From the NCBI GenBank assembly GCA_002352375.1, contig DEIH01000097.1, positions 1-5,295 of the forward strand: a stretch of DNA of 5,295 nt. Direction: 5' to 3'. Position 1 is the first letter of the stretch, and every line of letters begins with the position of its first letter. Positions 1-5,295 of this stretch are shown one piece after another. This DNA comes from Spirochaeta sp. UBA2779. Lineage in GTDB: Bacteria; Spirochaetota; Spirochaetia; DSM-2461. The notes beneath the pieces were generated by a model that made no database searches, was not told where the DNA came from, and saw only the letters and a list, made by a program, of their open reading frames with translations. The position numbers were made by a program, and so were the translations under genes.

Positions 1-15
1 GATAAGAAGAGCTGA

Positions 16-726
16 CTATTTTAACTGTTTTATATATAATTCCTTGAGTTCCGGGACATCCTGTAAGGCGATTTTTCCGGCTTCATGAAGGCGGTAAACA
101 CCTCTTTGAACCCTTTCAAACCATCCGTACAGATTCCTTGAGAGTATTTCCCCTGCATCCTCAGAGGCTCCAAGCTCTTTTAACTTAGCAGGAGAGGCTT
201 CTTCAAGAACGGAAAGCCAGGCTGCCAGACGAATTGCCCGCTGCCGGTAGGCACTTACTTTCAGTTTCCCTCCAACAAGTCCCCCGGGAGTGATATCCAT
301 ATCCCGGCCTGCAATCTCCCTGAGAATGGCTGCCTTCTTTTTCGGGCGCCGCCGGGGTGTGCCCGATCCACTACTCGGATGTATCAGAACTTCAACCTTT
401 GTTTTCGTTTTCATGAATGTTATCAGTATTAAACCGATGCCCAGCCTGGAAAGAAGGCGGCGGAGGTTGCGGGATGACGAGGGCCTGGGGCGTTTTGGGG
501 TAGCCGGTAGAGCAACGTAGACCGAATCGGCATATTCCTGTCTTTCGGCAGCCTGGGCCAGGAGAACCAGAGATGGACGGAGCTTGAGTTCAATAGCAAT
601 AAGGATGCCGTCCTTCTCGGCGGCCAGATCGCAGCGGCCCACCTCCCCCCGGACGGTGTAGCCCTGGGTTTCGAGCCAGGCTTTCATGGGAGGGTAGAGA
701 TGGGTTTCTTTTAAAGTTCCATCCAT
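16..726 (-). CDS. DUF2161 family PD-(D/E)XK nuclease-like protein
   Basis: A 236-residue protein matching from memory the DUF2161 family, which is classed as a putative PD-(D/E)XK phosphodiesterase; no substrate is established. The N-terminus has the nuclease-like layout: Glu7 in the first helix, Asp33 (GRCDLA), then Glu46-Leu-Lys48 (AIELKLRPS) as the D...ExK core, followed by a helix with Gln58. The middle is strongly basic (about residues 78-92 and 124-131), which suits nucleic-acid binding. Residues about 157-225 carry the family signature AYRQRAIRLAAWL and YGWFERVQRGVYRLHEAGK, which resembles a winged helix. Length is normal for the family and all presumed catalytic residues are present. 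The ATG at 726 is chosen because an in-frame stop lies four codons upstream; the Shine-Dalgarno is poor. It sits 72 bases after the lipoprotein gene, so it may be read from the same transcript, though no functional link is apparent. GC content is visibly higher than in the lipoprotein gene. Confidence 0.85.
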   Translation of the reverse strand: MDGTLKETHLYPPMKAWLETQGYTVRGEVGRCDLAAEKDGILIAIELKLRPSLVLLAQAAERQEYADSVYVALPATPKRPRPSSSRNLRRLLSRLGIGLILITFMKTKTKVEVLIHPSSGSGTPRRRPKKKAAILREIAGRDMDITPGGLVGGKLKVSAYRQRAIRLAAWLSVLEEASPAKLKELGASEDAGEILSRNLYGWFERVQRGVYRLHEAGKIALQDVPELKELYIKQLK

Positions 727-798
727 TGCTTCTGTTTAATCCGGATTGCGTCAGAGGTCAATTAAAAATAAGACAAAAGTCGACATGGCGTAATTCGG

Positions 799-1980
799 TT
801 AATTGTAGAAGGTATTGTAGATGGTAATACCGTTGATAACTCCGTTAAACCGGTATGGCTTTCCGGGAATTTGAGTCCCGACAACCACATCACCGTCGGA
901 ACTTTTAAACGGAGAGTAATCAGAGATTAGAATCTCGGTACTTGAAAAACCTTTCGTGATTTTATCGGTTACATCGATATCGTCTACATAGATATGGGCT
1001 TCGCTGTTATTCCAGGTTACAACCACATGAGACCAGATGCCTTCGGGAAGTATTGTCTGAGTTCTTACAAGAATGAGCTGTCCAGAATCAGAAGTCATGG
1101 CCAGCATCAGTTTTTTGCTGCCATCGTATTGAAAAGAATATCCTTCATCCGACCAGTCGGGATTACTGCCTTTATGGATAATACCAGCCCAGGCGACATT
1201 GGTTGTCGGTTTGAGCCAGATGTCAATGGTTCCTTCAACAGTGAGGTTGTTTAATGGATCGGCAGGAATCAGCAGATAGTCATCTACCTCGTTAAAATCC
1301 ATTCCGACTCTCTCCCCGTCATCAGAAATCGTTGGAGTTCCGTTCACGGTAATCGGAGAATCATCCGGGATATCTTCTTCCAGAGGAAGACCGACAACGA
1401 TCCCTTCCTCTTCATCTGTGTACATTCCGGTTTCTAAAACCATAAGATCGGAAAGTGTGATAATCCCGTTAATCAGATCCATTGTAATTAAGATTATTTC
1501 AGGGCTGATGCCGTATTCAACCATTACCTGCTCGACATCCTCAAGTGTAATCCCATAAGCATCAGCATAGGTTTTAACCTGAATGGAGAATGAATATATT
1601 TCCAGATATCCGGAACCAGGAATAGTTATCTCATTCCCGAAAAGCTGTCGGAAATTTTCAAGACTGTTGTTGTAGCTGATATTTTCGACAAAGTTCTCCA
1701 GCAGTGTAATAATGTTTTCAAGAGGTTCTACAACATTCTCGTGTTCAAGATAGGCTCTGTTTGATTCAATAAATGCTTCAATTCGGGTTATGAGATTCAG
1801 AACGGGCTCTTTAGGGGTAGCTTCATCTTCAAGAAGCGTGTCCGCTTCCGATTGTATTTCTGCCAGGTCTGTGGCAATTCTATCTTCAACAGACAAACTG
1901 GCTGAGGGATTATTGCAGCCGGCAAAGAATAGAGTTAAAAAAAATACACTTAATGAAAGTAAATAAATAGTTTTTTTCAT
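799..1980 (-). CDS. LamG (concanavalin-like) domain lipoprotein
   Basis: A 393-residue predicted lipoprotein. Residues 1-21 form a signal peptide (MKK, hydrophobic stretch, FFAGC), with Cys22 as the lipidated residue; Phe at -3 is a relaxed lipobox. Residues about 30-210 are acidic and mostly helical, match no family I recognise, and end in an acidic linker (EEDIPDDSP). Residues about 211-390 look like a Laminin_G_3/LamG jelly roll: strands around GMDFNEVDDYLLIP, TIDIWLKP, a WSHVVVTWNNSEAHIYVDD motif, and a closing strand GVINGITIYN. LamG domains commonly bind carbohydrate or protein surfaces, so an envelope-anchored binding role is inferred; no catalytic motif is seen. The ORF is open back to an ATG at 2061, but the ATG at 1980 is preferred: it has AGAGAGG seven bases ahead, it gives a proper signal peptide, and a sigma-54 promoter lies inside the longer reading. 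The gene is more AT-rich than its neighbours. Confidence 0.85.
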   Translation of the reverse strand: MKKTIYLLSLSVFFLTLFFAGCNNPSASLSVEDRIATDLAEIQSEADTLLEDEATPKEPVLNLITRIEAFIESNRAYLEHENVVEPLENIITLLENFVENISYNNSLENFRQLFGNEITIPGSGYLEIYSFSIQVKTYADAYGITLEDVEQVMVEYGISPEIILITMDLINGIITLSDLMVLETGMYTDEEEGIVVGLPLEEDIPDDSPITVNGTPTISDDGERVGMDFNEVDDYLLIPADPLNNLTVEGTIDIWLKPTTNVAWAGIIHKGSNPDWSDEGYSFQYDGSKKLMLAMTSDSGQLILVRTQTILPEGIWSHVVVTWNNSEAHIYVDDIDVTDKITKGFSSTEILISDYSPFKSSDGDVVVGTQIPGKPYRFNGVINGITIYNTFYN

Positions 1981-1987
1981 TTTACAG

Positions 1988-1994
1988 CCTCTCT
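1988..1994 (-). promoter_or_regulatory. Ribosome binding site fixing the lipoprotein start
   Basis: AGAGAGG on the minus strand, separated by seven bases from the ATG at 1980. No comparable site precedes the in-frame ATG at 2061, and the alternative ATG at 1998 overlaps this site. It therefore decides the start codon of the LamG lipoprotein. Confidence 0.75.
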
Positions 1995-2013
1995 TCATCT
2001 TATAGCTTAAAAA

Positions 2014-2028
2014 GCAATAATTGTGCCA
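2014..2028 (-). promoter_or_regulatory. Sigma-54 (RpoN) -24/-12 promoter of the lipoprotein gene
   Basis: The minus strand reads TGGCACAATTATTGC, followed by TTTT. This matches the sigma-54 consensus TGGCACG-N4-TTGCW at every position except the seventh (A for G), with the required ten bases between the GG and GC pairs. Placing GC at -13/-12 puts transcription start near 2002, about 22 bases before the ATG at 1980, which leaves just room for the Shine-Dalgarno. Sigma-54 promoters need an activating ATPase (NtrC-type enhancer-binding protein), so expression is probably conditional. No rpoN or activator gene is in the window. By simple counting, ten fixed bases would occur by chance in about 1% of windows this size on either strand, and the position and orientation here are both correct. 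Confidence 0.75.
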
Positions 2029-2080
2029 AGGAGGAGAAACGTTTAACTTGTTGTTATACATTGATATACAAAGAGTTTGA

Positions 2081-2091
2081 TATGAATCATA
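2081..2091. repeat. Dyad repeat TATGA-N-TCATA, possible activator site
   Basis: TATGAATCATA is a perfect five-base dyad around a single central base. Its centre lies about 84 bases upstream of the predicted sigma-54 transcription start. It shares an ATGAAT core with the larger dyad at 2112-2128. The region is AT-rich, so a chance palindrome is quite possible; the operator role is inferred from position only. Confidence 0.3.
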
Positions 2092-2111
2092 CCCTATGCA
2101 TATTTCATAAT

Positions 2112-2128
2112 CTATTCATTTTGAATAG
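2112..2128. repeat. Inverted repeat CTATTC-N5-GAATAG, possible enhancer site
   Basis: A perfect six-base inverted repeat with a five-base centre (plus strand CTATTCATTTTGAATAG). It is centred about 118 bases upstream of the predicted sigma-54 start, a usual distance for an enhancer-binding protein site. An ATTCATTT word within it recurs at 2148-2155. It is not followed by a T-tract on the minus strand, so it is a poor candidate for a terminator of the MATE gene. The regulatory role is inference. Confidence 0.35.
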
Positions 2129-2156
2129 TCTCACAGGGAAGTACTCAATTCATTTG

Positions 2157-3542
2157 CTAAACAGATTCAGTTTTTTCTTTTCGTGTAAGATCGTTTATCC
2201 ATTTACCGGATCGAAATCGCAGACCTGTCATGATAAATTTGAATACTTCTTCCAGTCCCACTAGAAGGTAAACCACAGGCAGACTGAGATTGAAGTAAAG
2301 GCCGGCCAGGAAGGCCATGGGTACACCGATTCCCCAGACACCCAGAAACTCGGTAATGAATGAAAAGGCTGTATCACCTCCGCTCCTGAGTATTCCGACG
2401 ATCATATGAAGATTAAAGGCTTTGATAGGAATAAGAATACCGATTGCCATGAGTGTAAGGCGAACAATTCTGATTGTTTCAGGTTTCATGTTGAGAATGA
2501 GGACAATCGCCGGTGCTGTTGCAGACATCAGAGCCCCAAGAAATAAACCGGAAATAAAGCCTTGTATCAAAAAATACCGGGCAAATTGATAAGCTTCATT
2601 TTTTCGCCTTTCGCCTATTTTTTTCCCTATCATGATAGCGGCGGTGGTTCCGGTGCCCATCAGAACAACAAAGAACAAACCCTGAATTGATTCGGTTATA
2701 TTAGCAGCGGCAACAACATCGGTTCCCATACGGGCAAAAACAACCTTATACATCACCATACCCAGAGACCAGGCAATTTCATTTAGAAGAACCGGTCCGG
2801 CTGTGATAAAGAATTTTTTCACCAGAGCACTGCTAAAACCCAGATATTCCCGGAAGCTTGCGGCAACGGGTAACTGCCTGGAATAAATCAGGGTTATGAG
2901 AACGATCAGTTCAATACCCCGGCTGATCAGTGTGGCTATCGCCGCTCCCTTAACCCCGAGAGCCGGGAAACCAAGCAGGCCGAAAATCAGTACCATATTC
3001 ATCACAGTATTAAGGCCCAGGCTGATGGCCGTAGCTGCGAGGGGGATTCGTGGTCTTTCAATGGAACGCAGGGCCATTGCATAGGAAAAAGATATTCCCG
3101 AAAGTATATAGCTCGGTGCTATTACTTTGAGATATTCCACCCCAAGCTGCACAACCACCGGATCGGGTGTGAACAGGCGCATGAGCTCATGGGGAATCAA
3201 CCATGAAACAAGAGCGAAGGGAACTGAAAAAACCATTGTTCCCACCAGGGATAAGCCGACTACATGGTGGATTCCTTTCTCATCCTTATTCCCCCAGAAC
3301 TGGGCAATAAAAATACCGGTACCGCTGGTGATGCCGAAGAAGATGAGGAACACTAGAAAGAACATTTGGTTTGCCAGACCGACAGCGGCGATTTCAGATT
3401 CCCCGAGCCGGGAAATCATAATCGTATCAACAAACGAGAGTCCATTGGTAAGAAGCATCTGCAGGATAATCGGTAATGCTATCCCCAGCATGGTTTTTCT
3501 GAATCGGCTGTCCTTAAGGTACTCTCTTAGATATTGGTGCAT
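2157..3542 (-). CDS. MATE family multidrug/cation antiporter
   Basis: A complete 461-residue inner-membrane exporter of the MATE family (COG0534, NorM/DinF-like), which expels organic cations or other small molecules in exchange for sodium or protons. Family hallmarks visible are ALPIILQMLLTNGLSFVDT (about 22-40), ISRLGESEIAAVGLANQ (44-59), FIAQFWGNKDEKG (78-90), AIATLISRGIEL (201-212) and the second-half GILRSGGDTAFSF (383-395). Hydrophobic segments are consistent with the usual twelve helices in two six-helix halves, and the length is typical. Substrate cannot be told from sequence. The ATG at 3542 is the only reasonable in-frame start (a stop lies four codons upstream), yet no Shine-Dalgarno precedes it: the bases immediately before it are CCCTCCC. 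The gene follows the DUF1349 gene by 54 bases and is probably cotranscribed with it; there is no obvious terminator after it. Confidence 0.93.
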   Translation of the reverse strand: MHQYLREYLKDSRFRKTMLGIALPIILQMLLTNGLSFVDTIMISRLGESEIAAVGLANQMFFLVFLIFFGITSGTGIFIAQFWGNKDEKGIHHVVGLSLVGTMVFSVPFALVSWLIPHELMRLFTPDPVVVQLGVEYLKVIAPSYILSGISFSYAMALRSIERPRIPLAATAISLGLNTVMNMVLIFGLLGFPALGVKGAAIATLISRGIELIVLITLIYSRQLPVAASFREYLGFSSALVKKFFITAGPVLLNEIAWSLGMVMYKVVFARMGTDVVAAANITESIQGLFFVVLMGTGTTAAIMIGKKIGERRKNEAYQFARYFLIQGFISGLFLGALMSATAPAIVLILNMKPETIRIVRLTLMAIGILIPIKAFNLHMIVGILRSGGDTAFSFITEFLGVWGIGVPMAFLAGLYFNLSLPVVYLLVGLEEVFKFIMTGLRFRSGKWINDLTRKEKTESV

Positions 3543-3596
3543 GGGAGGGCATCATAGACCTATAGCTGAGTTCTGGAACAGCCCAATAATTGAGGC

Positions 3597-4184
3597 TTAG
3601 CTTTCATTTTTCAATTCAATGGATAATTCAGAGAATTCTGCTTTAAATCCGCCATTTTTTGGTGAACAGGCAAAAATCCCGGCGTTCAACGGACGCTGCC
3701 GGCTGTGAAGATGGGCAATTCGCATCTGTGTCCATATAGTTCCATCCGGAGAGCTATCAATTAAGAAGTCATTATCCTGGCATTCTACCCGATACCACAT
3801 TTCCATTGTTTGTGAATCAATATCGCTGGTAGCCCAATCCGAATAGCCCAGGTTTGTTATTACTGATCCAAGACGATAGCGTTCACTGTCTTCCCTTTCT
3901 GCTGCCACCTTAATCCAGTTCAGCCCGTCTATTCTCAGGAATATTCCACATTGGTCGTATTGATTGATATAATTGAATACTGTTTTCACTGTTATACTGA
4001 AATTCCCGGTGATGGAAGACAGCATGGCATGACCGTTATCCCTTGAAAAACCATAGTGGGTTCTCTGCCAGAAATCAGTTTCATCGGATGTTGTAACGGT
4101 GAGTTTTTCGTTACTGAAAGTAAAATCCGGTTTATTCATCCAGAAAAAGTTTTCAGGGGTTGTACGGTCCAGGGGTATCTTCAT
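3597..4184 (-). CDS. DUF1349 concanavalin-like protein
   Basis: A 195-residue soluble protein, recognisable from memory as DUF1349 (COG3506, concanavalin A-like lectin/glucanase fold). Typical family stretches are TDFWQRTHYGFSRDNGHAM (about 36-54), QYDQCGIFLRID (75-86), NWIKVAAERED (89-99), SVITNLGYSDWAT (107-119), MWYRVECQDNDFLIDSSPDG (129-148) and GIFACSPKNGGFKAEFSEL (169-187). There is no signal peptide, so it is predicted to be cytoplasmic. The biochemical role of the family is not established; the old COG description as an enolase-related regulator is not a tested function, and sugar binding is only suggested by the fold. The ATG at 4184 keeps the family's N-terminal FFWMNKPDF strand and is preferred over Met16. 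An in-frame stop lies just upstream. The Shine-Dalgarno is weak: the GGAGGG at 4222-4217 is 32 bases away, too far to serve this start. It follows azlD by 68 bases. Confidence 0.88.
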   Translation of the reverse strand: MKIPLDRTTPENFFWMNKPDFTFSNEKLTVTTSDETDFWQRTHYGFSRDNGHAMLSSITGNFSITVKTVFNYINQYDQCGIFLRIDGLNWIKVAAEREDSERYRLGSVITNLGYSDWATSDIDSQTMEMWYRVECQDNDFLIDSSPDGTIWTQMRIAHLHSRQRPLNAGIFACSPKNGGFKAEFSELSIELKNES

Positions 4185-4252
4185 ATTTCAAGTCTAATTC
4201 ATTTCTCTAAAAGAGTCCCTCCAATTCTCCAAAGTGTCTACAGATGGGCTCT

Positions 4253-4579
4253 TCAGGGAATTTGCAGAATCCCCCAGGTTACTAAAACTGCTGCACCAAC
4301 GGGAATAATGAGGTTTTTCGAGTAATGAGCCGCCAATGCAGCAATTCCCAACCCGCCTAAAGCAGCCCAGGGGCGTCCGGTATCCGTTAATGAAGTGAAT
4401 GCTCCCGGAAAAATCAGGGCTCCCAGGGCGGCGGTGGGCATAATGGTGAGAAAACGGCGTACCGCCAGAGGAACCTTCTCCCAGCTGGTCATCAGAAAAG
4501 GTGTTACCCTGATGATATAATTCACAACAGTTGCAGCGATAACTACAGCCATGATGTTCAATTCGTTATGATTATTCAT
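4253..4579 (-). CDS. azlD: AzlD branched-chain amino acid exporter small subunit
   Basis: A 108-residue, very hydrophobic protein of the AzlD family, the small partner of AzlC (YgaH in Escherichia coli, where YgaZH exports L-valine; AzlCD in Bacillus subtilis exports branched-chain amino acids and 4-azaleucine). About four membrane segments are visible, near residues 8-30, 42-62, 70-85 and 88-106. Family features are the RVTPF motif at 24-28 in the first helix and IMPTAALGALIFPG at 46-59. Length is normal. Its ATG overlaps the azlC stop in an ATGA (4579-4576) and is preceded by GAGG seven bases upstream, so translational coupling with azlC is likely. Substrate is inferred from the family. Confidence 0.9.
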   Translation of the reverse strand: MNNHNELNIMAVVIAATVVNYIIRVTPFLMTSWEKVPLAVRRFLTIMPTAALGALIFPGAFTSLTDTGRPWAALGGLGIAALAAHYSKNLIIPVGAAVLVTWGILQIP

Positions 4580-5295
4580 ACTTCTACCTCATCTGATGTT
4601 GTCCCGGCGGTTGCAGGTATCAGAATCATTCCGAGTATCGTTCCGCTCATCATGGCGATAACAAAACTCCACCCCGATCCCAGGGGGCTGAAGAGTTCCA
4701 GAATAGTGTTCACTCCGGCGGCTGAAGCAGCCGTGAGTATCCAGGGCATCCCTTTTTTGAGATCCGGTAATAAAAGAGCCATGAACAGGGCGTATAGACT
4801 GGCCACCATGGCAGCACTCAGACTTGCCGGAAGAATTGAACCGAAGAGCCAACCGCTTAAAGTGCCCAGATTCCAGCCTATCCAGGGCCCCAGCTCCACC
4901 GCCCCCTGATATGCCGGACTCACCTGCCCCTTGTTGGAAGTGGTAACGGCAAAATTCTCATCAGTTACACCGAAAGCCAGTAGCAGACGTTGAATAAACC
5001 GGGTGAAATCAACCTTCTTGGCTACTGCAGCACTCATCAATGTGTAGCGCAGGTTTAACAGACCGTATGCCAGAACAATCTGCGGTCCGGAAACCCCGGT
5101 ATTGATGAGATTCAGGGCCATGAACTGGGCCGCTCCGGTGAAAGTGAAGAGACTGAAACTCTGAGTTTCCCAGAGGCTTAAGGAAGAGTTCCGGGCCAGA
5201 AGACCGAAAGCGATGGATGCAGAAAAGTAACCGAAGATAATCGGCAGGGCATCTTTCAGGCCTCGAGTGAAATCTCGGGGGTTTCCCTCCCCGCT
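4576..5295 (-). CDS. azlC: AzlC branched-chain amino acid exporter large subunit (5' end missing)
   Basis: The reading frame stays open from the stop at 4576 to the window edge, giving 239 visible residues. The internal Met at 5121 is not the start, because the AzlC family signature continues upstream of it: RGLKDALPIIFGYFSASIAFGLLAR, then LFTFTGAAQFMAL. Other family marks are LLNLRYTLMSAAV (visible residues 79-91), AFGVTDENFAV (107-117) and GWNLGTLSGWLFGS (140-153). Hydrophobic segments follow the five-to-seven-helix pattern of the family. AzlC forms the inner-membrane exporter of branched-chain amino acids together with AzlD, encoded next. Judging from usual family lengths, only a short N-terminal tail is probably missing. 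The promoter lies outside the window, so its control (often Lrp-like in known cases) cannot be assessed. Confidence 0.92.
   Translation of the reverse strand, partial: SGEGNPRDFTRGLKDALPIIFGYFSASIAFGLLARNSSLSLWETQSFSLFTFTGAAQFMALNLINTGVSGPQIVLAYGLLNLRYTLMSAAVAKKVDFTRFIQRLLLAFGVTDENFAVTTSNKGQVSPAYQGAVELGPWIGWNLGTLSGWLFGSILPASLSAAMVASLYALFMALLLPDLKKGMPWILTAASAAGVNTILELFSPLGSGWSFVIAMMSGTILGMILIPATAGTTSDEVEV
4587..4590 (-). promoter_or_regulatory. Ribosome binding site of azlD inside azlC
   Basis: GAGG on the minus strand within the last codons of azlC, seven bases before the azlD ATG. With the four-base ATGA overlap of the two genes it explains how the small subunit is translated along with the large one. 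Confidence 0.6.

Noticed and set aside
290..520. Plus-strand 76-codon open frame with many Arg residues
   Set aside because: It is antisense to the basic, GC-rich part of the DUF2161 gene, which explains its length and Arg content.
738..747. Perfect 10-base palindrome AATCCGGATT upstream of the DUF2161 start
   Set aside because: It is short and single, with no second copy nearby and no promoter that it would clearly overlap. It could be an operator but cannot be supported.
726..760. TTGACC with a TAAACA 17 bases downstream as a sigma-70 promoter for the DUF2161 gene
   Set aside because: The -10 element matches only about three of six positions, and the start would fall almost on the ATG.
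2061..2264. Plus-strand 67-codon open frame across the intergenic region and the 3' end of the MATE gene
   Set aside because: No recognisable protein; half of it is antisense to the MATE coding sequence and the rest covers the promoter region. Treated as a chance frame.
3555..3585. TTGGGC-N16-TATAGG as a sigma-70 promoter for the MATE gene
   Set aside because: The -35 matches three of six positions and the spacer is 16 bases. This is below what I would call a promoter.
3127..3600. Plus-strand 157-codon open frame
   Set aside because: Antisense to the well-supported MATE gene, with a composition like a shadow frame and no hydrophobic or domain pattern of its own.
4208..4252. Imperfect hairpin AGAGCCC...GGGACTCT followed by TTTT in the azlD-DUF1349 gap
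   Set aside because: The stem has a bulge, the loop is about 26 bases, and the T run is only four bases before AGAG. It is too weak to call a terminator or attenuator without a folding calculation.

Overview
All six genes in this window lie on the minus strand. Reading downstream (high to low coordinates) the order is: azlC (5' end cut by the window edge), azlD, a DUF1349 beta-sandwich protein, a MATE-family exporter, a LamG-domain lipoprotein, and a DUF2161 nuclease-like protein. The DNA is a moderate-GC bacterial chromosome with tightly packed genes. Nothing in it identifies a phage, IS element, tRNA, rRNA or CRISPR array. A Gram-negative, possibly spirochaete-like host is my best guess. 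It rests on the relaxed lipobox (Phe at -3) and the general gene mix, and it is an inference, not a demonstrated assignment.

Region 4253-5295 encodes a two-component branched-chain amino acid exporter, AzlC/AzlD, whose genes overlap by four bases (ATGA). After a 68-base gap comes a 195-residue DUF1349 protein (concanavalin-like fold). After a further 54 bases comes a complete 461-residue MATE transporter. The gaps are short and contain no convincing terminator, so azlC-azlD-DUF1349-MATE could be one transcription unit. The DUF1349 and MATE genes both lack a good ribosome binding site.

The 176 bases between the MATE gene and the lipoprotein gene are the most informative non-coding stretch. 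They hold a near-consensus sigma-54 (-24/-12) promoter, TGGCAC-N5-TTGC. Its predicted transcription start is about 22 bases ahead of a well-placed Shine-Dalgarno and the ATG at 1980. Two small dyad repeats lie about 84 and 118 bases upstream of that start, where enhancer-binding proteins of the NtrC class usually bind. The lipoprotein is therefore probably transcribed separately and under conditional control, and its true start is the ATG at 1980, not the in-frame ATG at 2061. It has a lipoprotein signal, an unrecognised acidic helical middle and a C-terminal LamG domain.

The last gene, after 72 bases, is a DUF2161 protein with a PD-(D/E)XK nuclease-like N-terminus and a probable winged-helix C-terminus. 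I see no complete novel defence or mobile system here. The sigma-54-controlled LamG lipoprotein is the observation most worth following up.
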